A program made the translations under genes and the position numbers. A stretch of DNA of 64,000 nucleotides, taken from the NCBI GenBank assembly GCA_022592445.1, contig JABYQR010000005.1, forward strand, positions 301,540 through 365,539, given 5' to 3'. The stretch comes from Cytidiella melzeri (Eukaryota; Basidiomycota; Agaricomycetes; Polyporales; Irpicaceae). Shown here one piece after another: positions 42,684-56,005 of this stretch (position 1 is the first letter of the stretch; the number at the start of each line of letters is the position of its first letter). A model generated the notes under the pieces. The model saw nothing but the letters and a program-made list of their open reading frames with translations, had not been told where the DNA came from and did no database searches.

Positions 42684-45600
42684 TGTGATTTTGGTTGCTG
42701 TCGTCGTTGGAATTGAGGAAGGATGGAAGGGCAGGGATGGAGAGGACGAAGGGGAGACAGGGAGGCGGGGGGAGGTGAGTGGCAGGGTGCTGGACGAGGG
42801 CGGGACGTTATAAAGTAATAATAATTAACTTGCCAGAGCACTGCAAAATCTGAGATTCACACCATCTCAGATTTCTGCAAGTGGACCCGTTGTTTTGGGT
42901 CGCACAATCTCGATGGACGCTTTCCACATTGGGAACGTACACCGAGTCGCTATCTGCAGTCACACTGAGGTCACAGGCCGTCACGCGCTGTATCTTTGCC
43001 CCACTTTGCGTCCTCCGTCCTCACCTCACCCTCCCCGACAATGACGGAAACAACGACGACGACGACGACGACGACGAGAGTGACGAACGCATACGGCCAG
43101 CAATCAGCAGAGTTAGCCGACGTTTGGGTGGATATTGGCAATCTTGTGCCAGTTGATCATTCTCATCTCCACGAACGTTAACCTTAGTGTTGTGCCCGCC
43201 GCCATTGTTCTCGAGCTGGGGGACGACGAGGAGTCACCGAACCCAATTGGGACTCTCGGTGGCTGTTATGAGTAGTGTCCCTGGTGAAGTAAAACTGTTC
43301 TCCCGAACCGCCGGCTCACTCCCGAGGTCTCAGACGGGTCTTCGCAAGCTCTCCTGTTTGCAGCGACTTTGTTGCCGTGTACAATAATAGTGGGCACACG
43401 TCCGTGAACGACTAGGCACTGCAGTGATGCAGCGGTACCAGCTGAGGATTTTTGCTTTGTAATTACGCACACTAGATGCAGACTGGACCGAGCTCTAGCC
43501 TGTCGTGCAGGAGGCCCGAGACTGTATGTTTTTTTTTTCTGCCTCGGTGTGTCGGCTTTTGGACAGAGAGTGCACACTCGAGGTACGGTAACGACTTTGT
43601 TTAGTGACAGAGATACATGGGTGGCACGTGAGTGGCCAGAGTGTGATGTCATGGGGAGTGACCCTGTTTTCTCTCGAGATGAGATGGTGTTGAGTTGAAG
43701 TAGGCCACAAAGACGGAGCGACGAACCGGAAGACCCTCGCCGACCGTCCACGAAGAAATACCAGCTCTCTGCACCACGACACCGTCAATCAGTTGTGCTG
43801 GACGAACCCTTGAATTCCAGGTCCCCACCGTGAGCGTTCGCATCCCCGGGCTGACTCTCCGAGTTGCCTTGACGTCGGAATAGAGTGAGACTGTGGCTGC
43901 GCACCGTGGCACGAACAGGACCTACAACAAGTAGCTCGCACCGTACAGACCGTGCTTGTTTACGTATGCAGTGGTACCGTGACCTGCGACAAGGACTGGC
44001 GATGATGTATTGTGCGGTGGCGACGTTCCGACATGGCCCAAGTACCTTCGCAGTCCCCGCCTCCGCGCTCCGTTCTCCCTCTCAACTGCTGTATTCTTCC
44101 CCACTGTACAACGACCCTTTCGACGTCACAGCTCAGTCTTATGTAACCGCTTACGTCCTCTTTCGAATCTGACTCTCACCTCTGAACAATGCACAATTAA
44201 TCGGCAACGGCTGCGTGATTTTTGGGATGCTCTGACTCGCGCTGGGATCTCGAAGAACGGGAAACGCACGTGCTGTGGCGTCCGCCATCCCGAAAACAGT
44301 AGCATTTGTTGCGACGGCGACGGCGTGCGCCCGACGTCGGCGAACCGTGTGGATTATAATTCGTGTATCTTTTCCTAATACGTGCCCGTGCCCAGATCAG
44401 TGTCTCAGCTTTTCGGGGTACAAAGATGTCATATATGGCGAGCTATACTTTCAAACATTCCGTACTCGCACACGTCACACTCCGTCGCTGAAGTGTACCA
44501 CTGTACTCATACATCAGAGCACAACTTGATACAGTCCACATTGTTCCAACACGCAGTTCCACCCACCAAATGCTCCCTCAACTCCTCCCAGCCGCACTGA
44601 CAACTGTTTAATATACACCGCTCGCTGATCACTTGTTGCAGGGCTAGCCGAGTATATGGGCGGGTCGGCGGCAGAGCCTGCGTTCAGACCGTCAGCATTC
44701 GAGTCAATACACAGCCTGCAAGGAGTTGATCATGAGATGGAAAAAAGGTGGCGCGAAAGAAGGGCAGGATGCAGGAGAAATAAAACATATCAATGTTTCG
44801 ATTACAGAGAGCCTGCGAACAGATCCGCGGGCAAACGTCATGATGCGCACAGCGATGTCTTTCGACAAGCGTCACAGCGACCACCGCCGTTGAAACCAGC
44901 AATAATGACGGCGTCGCACGTTCCATGAAATTACTGGAACGAAGAATACACGGCAAATGTGGCCGACCGCAGCAGCACTGCCCGTCGCCAAAATAAATCC
45001 ATCGTTAGGCGCAGTTTCCCTGGATTCCGGGGATATTGCCTCAAAGGCCGCTAGCGTCTGGGACGATCCAAGCACCCATGGTTGTCTGTCTAGTCATTTG
45101 GATAGCTGACTGGTTAGCGAGCGCCGCAGCACGAGTGCGGTCGGACTCGGACACGAAGAATGGCACGGCCTAGGAGAAATAGACTACACGAGTCCACGCT
45201 AGAAGAAAGTCGAGCGAGCGCGAGCGAAAGACAAGGAATGAAAAAAACACAAGGGTGCCCTGCGAGAACGCGGTCGTCCAATAAAATAGAGTTGGGAGTG
45301 GGCTCTGAATTTTTACAAAAAGGGGTGGGGAAAACAGAAATGGGGCAGGGTCGCAGGCCATCGCTAGGGTCGGTCAAATCGAGTGTATGATGGATGTGGT
45401 GCGCAGACCTCGGTGTAGAACAGGCACAGAAGCGGTAGGAAGAGGAGCGGCAGTCGGTGAATGTCACGCTTGAGGGAACGAGAGTTGCCGTCGTATCAAG
45501 CTTGAACGAGTGCAATGTATAGGGCGGGAATGGCAGAGATAACCAACAGATTGTGAGATACGAAACATAAAAATAGACAAGGGGGTGGTGCGACACCCTC

Positions 45601-46043
45601 ATCTCTGGATAAAGTGCTCCAGGAAGGGAGAATTGCCAGAAGAGGGCAAGAGTACAACATGCGACATCTCAGCGACAGCAGCGATCGAAGAAGGCCACGC
45701 CGCGAGAAGTTGGCGTAATCAAACCCCCTGGCTCGGATACCTGTCCTCGCCCATTGGACACTCGACTCAAAGACTCCCAACATTGGCCGCCACCAACAGA
45801 AGAAGAAAGAATAAAAGGTTTGCGTTACGGCATCCGTCAATGACAGCTCAATTCACAGCTAGCCCAGCTGGATCGGTTCGAGATGCGGTCGAGGCCACCG
45901 AGACAAACCTTGAAAGCTTTCTGATCATGCACATTGTCACGCCCAACGGGAACGCACAAGCCACCGCCAGAGGGGTAGGGAGCCCTCCGATGTCAGGTCG
46001 CATGGAAAGCCAGCCAACAGCGCATTACGGTGGCGTATCACGG
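42684..46043. other. Gene-poor region, 3.4 kb
   Basis: No supportable gene. Holds a (ACG)n tract at about 43053-43077 and scattered short open frames. An open frame on the plus strand at 45585-46226 overlaps the 3' end of the SET gene and has no coding character. Confidence 0.5.
43053..43077. repeat. ACG trinucleotide microsatellite
   Basis: About eight ACG/GAC units in a row inside the gene-poor region. Confidence 0.8.
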
Positions 46044-49000
46044 TTACGGGTAGATGCATGGGTTGCAAGGAAGAGGTGTGAACTGGTGGGAAGAGGAAAG
46101 ATGAAGATGAAGATGCGAGAAGCAAGAGACAGTATGGGTGAGACTGCCCGGGTAGAGTCGGGTAATGCGCGGATGCAAAGTTGGACAGCGACGAGAAAAA
46201 CAAAGAAAAAAAGAGAGCAGAACTGAGTGAAAGAAGCAGCAACTCACGTCGAGCATGTCTCCCAGCTCTTCGATGCTGGGAGCGGCGTTATCATCATCAT
46301 CACTGCTGCTGTCGACGTCCATGTCACTGTTTGTGTGACTGACAGCGATGTGTGATTCCGTCGCAACAGCCTGAGCCAGGCCAAGACGTCTTGACCGCGG
46401 GGAGAACGTGCAGATCCAGGTCACGGTCTGCGCGAGTAACGCCAATGTCTACAATTCACCATCCCCGTTGTTATCAGTTTCTTATGACTGCGGGAAGGAT
46501 CGTATATTGAAGCGTTAAGAAACAGCCTTGCATGGACGAATAACGACACAACCATGAGGAGCCTGGAGTGGCCTCTGTCATATGGCGACGAGTGCACTGC
46601 ATGCTGTATATGGCAAGTCTGAACATTACTGTGCGCTGTCGAGAAGGGGGACGCCGCTATGGCCACAGATCGAAGCTTGTCCTCTGCTCTGTGAGTGTAC
46701 CGTCTGTAAAAGGCAACTTTCGGGAAGCACCTTCCTCCACATGCCAAAGAACCGGAAAGCAACTTCGCCATGTTCGAAAACAAATGCGAAGCCGCGCACG
46801 GCATGAGGCATGCATCACGAAGTGAAGCCACAGAGAAAAAATACAGCAAAGCTCTAGCTCGGGGGAGCGAAGCCACAAAGCCAAACATAACGAATCAGGC
46901 CCAGCAGAAAAATGAACACACCTTATCTAAGACCTTTGTGACACCCTGGCTCCCATGCAAATCCCTGTCGCCCTTGTCGTCACTCGCATCTGCACCGACT
47001 TCCACGTCCAATTCCGACTGCGCTTCCCAGTAGAGCTGTCTGTCGGCCAGTCGTACCAGGACTGCTGAGATTTCGTCCACGGTGGGAAACACCGTGCGTA
47101 GCTGAGCCAATGAACAGAGCGCGCAGCACACCCAGAGCTCGTGCGAGATTCTGGCGTCGCTGTTGATGCACATCGGCGAGAGCGCAGAAGCGCGACAGTG
47201 GTCGGGGACTTTCAGTCCAACTGCACGGCTGTCTGTAGCTTCGTATAGCTTAATTGAAGGTTCCTCAGGCGACGATGCATTTGCGTGATAGACGAGACTT
47301 GACGCTTCCCATCGCTCATACCGAGGCCACGAACAGAGGACATGGCGCGCTGTATCTATGACGCCGTTGCCAATGCCGTCTAGACCTGGCAAACCAAGTT
47401 GTGGGTTTGGGAGATCGTCAACGTCGAACGTGACCACGTCGTTCTCGTTGCCATCCAGAGCGAACCCGTACCGAGCGAGAAGCTGCGCGTTTGTAAGATG
47501 CTCGCCGTACGTGTTGAACACTTCGCTGCCCGGTGGAATTGGAAGGTTGGACACCATGTCGCACGTGTCTTCTTCGTCTGAAGAACTCAAGGCAGCGGGC
47601 GCGTAGATACCCTTCGCTACTTTCGACGTGACTTCGTGACTGGCCTCGGACGAACTAGCAGTTTTCTTCGAGCGCAACTTTGAGCTTCGTTCCTGCGCGG
47701 AATCAGTATGGTCCACAGCCGTGGCCATGGATTCCACTTGTGCAGATCTCGACTGCCCTATGATCTCCCCCACATCGTCTTGGTCGTGAGGACATTGCTC
47801 AAGAGAGCCACACGAGGCGCAGACATCATACTCGCTCTAGTGTTGCGGTGGAGCAATATAATTGCATAGAACATGTCGGTGAAACACAGGGTAAATTGAC
47901 CGCGGTCGATCGAATAGGGGGGCCAGAGCAGCAGCGGCGTGTGATTTTCGTAGATAAGAGGAATTCGAGGGGTGGTGCGGCAGGGTGAAGAGGGTGTCAG
48001 CAACAATGCCGCCGGTAACAAACCATCAAAATTCGATGTCCCTGCTTACCTCCAAGTGAACATGATTTTCTTGTATGTGGTTGAAGCTAGCCGACGTCAA
48101 AGATGTGTAAGTGCGACATCCGCAGATGGGTAACAAAAAACAGAAGAGGAAAGTTGTTGTCAGCAACGGCGTACTCGGTCAAACGTCAAAAGCAAAATGC
48201 CACAACGAACATCGTATGGGAAGTCTTCCCATGGTTATTCTCCGTTGCATTGACAAGTTACTGGTATTGTTGAGCAACGAGACCGCTCCTGTTCAGAATG
48301 CTGTTACGTACCGGGAGAACAGTGGGTCTGATGGCGTCGAAATGCCCAGTGGGGGATGGGAAACGGAGAAAAGGGCAATGGAACGGAGATACTCACGCGT
48401 CGGCGATCGGGACCATACTCAGGCCATGGTATGCGTCTATAAGAAACGCGCGAGAGCTCACCAGGGTGTATGCGTGCAGGAAGCCCGACAAGGAGACCAG
48501 GTAGGGACGCTCAGAAAGTGTTGCGGCGATATTCTCTCGCGTCAAGATGGGTTGAGCCACTGAGTAGTAATATTGCCGCACTTCGTCCTGCGATGCAGGG
48601 AGACGTAAGTACATGCAGGTCGTGCAAAGTATAACAGAATCAGAATCAGTAAGTTGCTTTCTCTGAGGGATGGTTGCAGATGGAGAAAAAAGTTTGCAAC
48701 CCTGGGATAGTGCCACGGAACGTTGTAAGGAATATCTCAAAAGTGAAACATCCTGGCGGCATGAAAGGTCACGCCCTGTCGTAGAGTGTGACGATAGGGG
48801 CTACAATGGCGGTGACTTACCAGAATGAAACCACCGTCTTCCGTTTTGCGTCGCTGTTGTATCTCTGTACCGACGGCGAGTTCCGCTGCGTGTCGTAAAT
48901 CTTGTGTGGCGTTCATATGTATGTCTTGCTCATCCGTTACTGACACTTCATCAGATCCCCATAACAGAGCGATCCGAACAGCTGTCTGAGGCAATGACTG

Positions 49001-49567
49001 TAAGTAGCCGGCCCACTTGGATCTGGACCCCTGCAGGCTGCGCGAATACGCATCATTCGTCGTTGAAATGTGTCGGCCGAGGATGCGAGAGAGAATGCAC
49101 GCTGAGTTTTGGTGGCAATGAGCAATGTCTTGTGACACTCACAGCTCACTGTACACAGCCAACGACAGGCCGAGGAGTGCGCCATGGCCATATGGGACAA
49201 GCGGGATGTCTACCGAGAGCCCACACGAACGTGCCGAGAGTACGGCACGCTTGGGAATCGTGACAACTTCATGATAGAAGCCAGGACACCGCGTTTGAGA
49301 ACGCCGGGTCGAGGATGGCATGTGTAGGACGTAGGTAATAGCGAGGTGGAGGGTGATTGAGGGCCGAAAATGGATCAACTACTACATGGGGAACATCAAG
49401 GTACAGGCAGACTCACGGGTTGTGGGAGAGTAGATGTATGACCCTGAGCAATTGCGCACAAATATATCGCCTTGGCTGCTCTCAAACAGCCTCAGCCTTG
49501 AGTCTATGTGAATGCCAATGTCGGTACACCATGCGAGTAGAGTCGACAGCCTGCGTTTGTCTGCCAT
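46044..49567 (-). CDS. SET-domain protein lysine methyltransferase (SETD6/RKM/LSMT-like)
   Basis: Model: complement(join(46044..46448, 46922..47836, 48050..48086, 48397..48587, 48821..49037, 49143..49266, 49417..49567)), about 679 aa. Sequence in order: VTIPKRAVLS; ALLGLSLAVYSELLQGSRSKWAGYLQSLP; FLHAYTLVSSRAF; PIADAFNHIQENHVHLE, the SET NH motif; a Cys cluster CASCGSLEQC; SEVFNTYGEHLTNAQLLARYGF with the catalytic-site Tyr; and a C-terminal Rubisco-LSMT-like substrate-binding region. Members methylate ribosomal proteins, elongation factors or other non-histone targets. The 37-nt exon at 48050-48086 supplies the NH motif. Introns are long for this window (473, 310, 233 and 213 nt). The extreme C-terminus is uncertain: a donor at 46247 could splice the last exon, although the frame also stays open to 46044. 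Confidence 0.87.
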
Positions 49568-50748
49568 GTTGCCACCAGCGTGTGGGTGCCACCAGGGATA
49601 TCAGCGACGTGTCATGGACAGCCTGATTGAGGTTTTTGACGAATTGACCGAAGAAGGTCGCAGAAAAGGTGGCACGAGGAGATTGAGGGTCGTCGTGTCG
49701 TGTGTAGAAGCAGTCGAGACAAAGGTCGTCGTCGGAGGAGACGCGCTGTCGCTGCCTACACAGTCCTAATATATCCACAATATTCGCACGATTATGGGCG
49801 TTCGGTCCTTGGCCGGCGCCCACCTTCGGGACCTCTCCGACAGGCCGGTGATCAGAATATCGGTGCTCATTGATGACTATTGACAAGAATAATCAGCGCA
49901 GGTGCGACAAACATAATCGCAGGATGTCGAGACACTCGTCTGCGACAACATGATATATCTCGACATGGCCGCCGTTGCCACCAGAAAGCACCTCTCTGAT
50001 GGGTCGACGGCATCAGGAAGGTCCTCCCACCATCGCCGAGCCTGTGCAACAACATCGTAAAGGCCGACGGAATTAACATGCCCTTCAGTCAGGGGTGCTC
50101 ACCTCCAGGGCTGTCGACACCGCTGTACAACCAGCGGTCTCGGGGTAGTTAATGAATTTTTCGCCCATTTACCCACGAAGATTGAACGAGTCAGCGGACA
50201 AAGCCAAAGCAGAATCGTGATGGTGCAAGTGTGATTCGTTGCTGCCATGAGTAAATTGTCGAAGCCACCGCGGAACAGCAGGTAGTGTCGTTGTCATGAG
50301 CAGACAGACAGTTGTCAGGCGAGGATTGTGGGTCAAGACAATTGACCGTCTCTGAGAGACTGGCATTGGATTGCGGCTGCACGAGGATAGGCGGACTATC
50401 CAAGAGAGCGAGCGTAATATCTGAGGCATTGGCTTGCCAACGTCAGCTGTGACCGGAGCTGGATAGAGAGGCGCAGTATTGACCAGAGACTCTGCTAGCA
50501 AGTGAGCCCGCCGCTGCAGGCTGTTGCTACCTTTGGGCCACGTGACTCACTGGACCTTGTCGCGTCGGGCGATCCAAAGTTTAAGCCTGTCCTTCAAGCT
50601 ACACACATCTTCTCCTCCTCCGCCGTCGTTTTAATAACCGTACACACGACGCCATCCATCCTTCACGACGACAGTCAACGTCAATATTGAATAATTCCAA
50701 CACGACCTCCAAGCCAGAAACCAGTAGCATCACTGCTGCCACCCTGAG
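49568..50748. other. Divergent intergenic region, SET/BEM3
   Basis: 1.2 kb between divergent starts. The right end, CT-rich, is the likely BEM3 leader. No gene supported. Confidence 0.5.
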
Positions 50749-53700
50749 ATGCCGACGCTTGGAATGAATCAACCTGGCAGTACGCAGAGCACGCCTTCCA
50801 GGGATCGCAACCCTACCTACCGCTCAGATCTCTCCTCATCGCAGACAGCCTCTCCGAGCTCACTGCGCGTTGCTCATCCCTCTAGCTCGACTGCTTCGGG
50901 TCCAGCGTCTTCGGCTACCTCGCATGTCACAGTACAGTCTCTCCTGCAACAGCATGCCTCTTCGTCAAGCCCACCGATGGCTGCTCTCGAATTTGCTGTT
51001 CAGGAACGTAACACTCTCGCCGGGCAGAATACGCAGCTGTGGAAGCTCATCGAGAAGCAGCGGACAGGATACGCCCAGCTCGTGAAGGAGATAGAGCGTG
51101 TGAGGGGTGAGCGAGACGTGTACCGTGGTCGATTACAGTTTACGGGAGAGAACACGGATGCGCTGCTGAGGGCACATAAAGAGAGCCAGAGGCGAGAAGG
51201 GAAGGAGGGTTCCTTGAGATCCGCCGCTTCGTCGTCGCACTTGAAGAACAGCGAAAGCAGCAGCTCAAACGGACATGTCATCGGTGCGTCTGACCCTAGA
51301 GCGTATATGCACAGAAGTCAGTCAGATGATACAAGTGAGTGTCTTTAGCTTTTTATTGTCGTGTCGACGATCGAATTGGTTCTACATTTCGCGCCTGGGC
51401 ACGTCCGCGGGTGCCCTGATAATAGCACATCTCAACTAACGTCTTTCGACTCCCCGCAGCGGTTGTGCAACACAATCAGAAGGGTGATTCCGCTTGGCCT
51501 AGTCGTACGACCAGTCGAGAGCGCCAGGGGTCCCAAACTAGTCTGTACACCACCACCTCGACGGCTCAAATACCCCATAACTACTCACCGGCGTCGCAAG
51601 CGTCTTCATCTACTCAACTCGCTGTCTCACCTTCGGACGCTGGATCTGTGTCGGCTGCCTCCTCATCTTCCTATCTTCCTCTTCCAAACTATTCGCAGGA
51701 CTCCAGAAAGCCGCTTGCCCTTCAAATCCCGCCCGTTCGATCTGGTTCTCTTCCGTCAGCAGCAACGCCGTCAACAACCTCAGCAGTCTTTACAGATGTA
51801 CCGGCACATGTTTCCCTGGGGACGTCAACTCCAGCCGGAACACCGCTCACCGCTTCTGATACAATCACTCCAGCACACTCCGCACCACAGTCGGCAGCCA
51901 TTCTCTTAACACCAGCGACACCAGCGGCACATGCAAGCCTTAACGGCACTTCTGCTTCCTCCGTACATACCCCCAGTGTACATCACAGTCTTCACCCTCA
52001 TGTCTACATGCAATCGACACCAGCACCTAGTCCTACGGGCTCTTCTGCAAAGTCAAGTAGGTCTGAAGATCCTCCTCCTCCTCCCCGATTGCATAGCTTG
52101 TCACGCGATTCGCATATTTCCTTACCTGAAGAAACCAAACGATATTATGCCACCATGGTTGACTCGCCTGCGCCCAGTCCACAAGCGTCCCACGGTTTCT
52201 CCAATTTCCGCGGTGAATCGCCCGAAAAATTGTCACCAATTATTCCTCAGCGTCGGTCTGAGTCGCCTCTAAAGCAGGCTGCAGTACCAAGCCGCTCAGA
52301 CACAGGCAGTGCCTCGGAAAAACCATCTGCTGATAGACGCGCTATCAACCCAGACAACAGCGAGTTCCTTGATCTTGACGCGGACGACACCGACACTAGC
52401 CTCTACGACAGCGTCGATGACAGCGGTCGGGCATCCGCTGTCGACAGTTTCGATCGACCAGACTACGCAGACGATCAAGCAAGGACCACTGACCTGGTGA
52501 ACGGCAGCAGGAAGGACAAGAAACGAGCAGTCGTAGAAGACTTTCCCCTTCCTCCAAATACCTCTCCCGTCGCTTATACTGGCAACGACGGTGTCCACGC
52601 TTCTCATCAGACAGACATGTCTTCGAACTTGACCCAAGCGGCGCCATTTCAGCCCTATTCATCGCAAGTGCACACTCCTGGCGACACTGCTACGGGGCTG
52701 GCTAGGTCCATGCCCAGTGCACATCATGACTTATCGGATATCCGTAAGCCTGCCTCTCAATCGCAAACATCTCTCCCGCCTCCCTACCAAGGTGCCCCAG
52801 GTGATACTCCCACGCCCATACTCCCGTTTACGTTCCGCTCGCTGCCTCTCCTTCCAAACGATCTCCCGCACACGACAATACAAGTAGTCAATTCGTCCAT
52901 TCGGCCGAACGACCGTGGCAAGGACATTCTCTCCTTTATTATCGCCGTTAATCCGGGTCATGGAAAGGAGAGCTGGAATATCGAGAAGATGTATAGTGAC
53001 GTGATTACGTTGGATTCTCGGGTTCGAGCGAGTATTGGAAAGAGTATGGGGAAGAAGCTAGTGGCTCTGCCTGAGGGACGGTTATGGAGAGACCATGCAC
53101 CTGCTAGGGTTGATCAGCGGAAGGTGAGTTTCCACCACACGTTTTTGTTGCAGACATTCCTATCCCGTCCGTTGTATGGCTGTCACTCGCGTCTGGTGCA
53201 GTCTTCTAGTTGTGTGGTGCTACGACTGCTACATACACGGAGTAGCGCGTACGGCATGTATTCGCAGATCACGGTAAGAGGCTCTATAGCGCCTGCCGCT
53301 TCGGCTCCCTCCCACTTGGACACTTCGCCTATGCACTTCTGTGATAAACCTTGTTACTTTCGACGCAGATCGCTCACATTCAACTTTCTTGTACTGTCTA
53401 GGCTGCCCTCGAGCTCTACCTGCGGTCAATGATAGCACTTCCTGTGAAGAACAAGGATGAGATCATCGCCTTCTTCACCTCTGGAGTAGCCAGTGAGGCC
53501 CAGAAACCCGTGGCACGCGCAGGTTACAAGGAAGGTTATCTGACAAAGAGAGGCAAGAATTTCGGCGGATGGAAAACACGCTATTTCGTCTTACAAGGTC
53601 CGTCGCTGGAATACTACGAGAGTGTGAGTTACCTTACTACTGGCTCATCCCCTTAACCCCGCCGTTCCGTCACGTCATGGTGCTATGTTCATGAGCGTCT

Positions 53701-56005
53701 TATCTTGGGACTCCGTGTGCTGACTGCGCATTTGCTATAGCGCGGTGGGACATACCTAGGCTCAATAACGATTACGGCGGCCCAGATAGGCCGACAGCAA
53801 CGCTCAACAGATAAGAAAGATTCAGACGAAGACAACGATTACCGGCATGCATTCCTGATTATTGAGGCCAAGAAGGGACCAGGTGGTACCAATGCAAGGC
53901 ACGTGCTTTGCGCCGAGAGCGACAAGGAGAGGGACAACTGGGTCGAGCTGCTTGTCCGTTATGTCACAGGCAAGTACAACGACGAAGATGTCGTCAACTC
54001 TGCTGGAACTACGGCTGAGGAAAAGAGCCGGGCGAGCGTGAGCTCGAGCTCTGACGTGACACACATACCCAACCGCCGCCTTCTCAAGGATGAAATCGTC
54101 AAAGGCAGCATGTTTCCCCTCTCACAGTTGGCGCCGGACGACAATAACGCAAAATTGTTCCAGGCGCCCCTAAGACAGGAGGAAAATATGGCTAGTCCTG
54201 TCCGACCGCTACCACCACAGTTCTCCGATTCACTGTCCAGCATGGAAGCTTACACGGCCAGCTCATTGCCCTCCACCTCTCCTCTTGTTGGTGATGCAGA
54301 ATCCGACAATCTAGTCTCCGTGGGTCAGCGTGCGAATTCAGAGTTGGGCCACTACCCGGATTTGGCTGATCAGCGCGCAATGTTCAAGATGAAGCCAACG
54401 TCTCCGGATAGCAAGCGTAAGGAGAGCCGGAGATCAATGATGCCAGCTAAGACAAGCTCGATTCCAGAACGTTCGTCTTCACCAGAGAAGGACACTGCGC
54501 CTAATACGCCACGGGCAGACCTGAATGGCAGAGTCAAGATTTCCGCCCCGATTGGAGGAACTCCTCTACCTGCCGGATTCAAGTTTGGCAAGGAATCACC
54601 GCCTGAGCAGCCCACGCCATCCAGTGACCGTCGCGAGAAAGCCAGGTCGCGGTTCTGGGCCTTTGGAGGGCGACACAGTAAGTTAACTCGTGGCGTCATG
54701 CGTGAGAGTGGCTGAGACAGATTTCATTTAGCTGAGAACAAGCCTAGTGCGCCCGTACATGTTCCAAGAGCGGTGTTTGCAGTCAGTCTTGAGGAGTCGT
54801 TGCAGGTCGCGGAAATAGCAAGCCTTCCTGCTATTGTCTTCCGGTGCATTCAGTACCTGGAGGCTAAAAGCGCAGATCAAGAGGAAGGTATCTATCGGCT
54901 GAGCGGAAGTTCGGCGGTCATCAAAGCGTTGAAAGATAGGTTCAACAATGGTAAGAGACGTTGATAATTGCTGTACGGTTCATGCTCACTTATCATTCCC
55001 CTACAGAGGGTGACGTCGACCTCTTAGTGAGTGACGAACATTGGGACCCTCATGCCATATCTGGGCTTCTGAAGACCTTCCTGCGAGAGTTGCCCGCTAG
55101 TATCCTTACCCGTGACCTCCACCTGCGTTTCCTATCAGTCATAGGTGGGTTCTCAAACGTGCTATCTGTTTTCCCGGTTGTTAATACAATGCAATGCAGA
55201 CTTTGTAGATCCGCAGGAACGGATTACGGAACTGTCCCAGCTCATCGCGGCACTCCCTATCGCAAACTATAGCCTCCTGCGTGCCTTGACGGCTCATCTC
55301 ATTTTGATTGTCCAGAATGCGCACGTCAACAAGATGACAATGCGTAACGTTGGCATTGTGTTCAGTCCCACTCTTGGTATTCCTGCTGGCGTCTTCAGCC
55401 TAATGTTGGGCGAGTTCAAACGCGTTTTCAGTGTGGATGGTGAACTGGACGAAGATCAGCCTGTGGTTAGCGGAGGACAAGGTAACGATATAGTGCCTAT
55501 GAACCGCCGCAACAGCAAACGCTATTCCGACGCGGCGGCTGACGAGATGCTCGGCCTGACAGGCCGAACATTGGCTGGTGAGTGTCTTTTACTGTGACAT
55601 ACGTCGGAATTAGTGGCTTACCCAATCCATTTAGCACCAGAAGATGGCCAGTCTGACGAAGGAGAAGACCTTTCAGTACACGATGAAAGTGACGTCGAGG
55701 AGAATACGGAGAGCGAATCTGCTGCTGATTCTTCGTTGCCATATGAGAGGCCCAACTACCAAAACCATCTCCATCCGTCGGACGACGCCTCAACTCGCAG
55801 TCGTGCTTCGAATGTCGCTGCTAGTAGGGGGTTGAACATCTCTACTGCAGACAAGGCCAGCCGCCGACACAGTCGTATGGTTGGCCTACCACACTCTCCA
55901 AGACCACAGCACGGATCACCGCACAGCCCTCGTACGCCGCAAAATCACAGTTCATCATCATCTCCGAATCCTGCACCACCGTCACCGCTCCACACTCCCA
56001 GGTAG
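50749..56005 (+). CDS. bem3: PX-PH-RhoGAP protein, BEM3 type
   Basis: Model: join(50749..51334, 51460..53123, 53402..53623, 53741..54677, 54732..54950, 55007..55144, 55200..55577, 55635..56005), about 1,504 aa. GTPase-activating protein for Rho-family GTPases, in yeast Cdc42 at polarity sites. Ser-rich N-terminus with a short coiled coil (about 84-135, ERNTLAGQNTQLWKLIEKQR), a long disordered region, a PX domain from about 650 to 785, a PH domain from about 790 (GYLTKRGKNFGGWKTRYFVL) and a RhoGAP domain from about 1150 to 1340. The arginine finger lies in EEGIYRLSG (R about 1191). A conserved KMTMRNVGIVFSPTL block follows. The C-terminal tail is acidic, then Ser/Pro/His-rich. Domain order matches yeast Bem3. 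Confidence 0.93.

Noticed and set aside
45585..46226. 213-codon plus-strand open frame
   Set aside because: No in-frame ATG at its start, Arg/Lys-rich low-complexity end, and overlaps the 3' end of the SET gene on the other strand.
46421..46888. 155-codon minus-strand open frame
   Set aside because: Falls inside the long last intron of the SET methyltransferase gene and overlaps other frames; no family resemblance.
50169..50501. 110-codon minus-strand open frame before BEM3
   Set aside because: No clear domain, competing overlapping frames and no splice logic to a neighbour.
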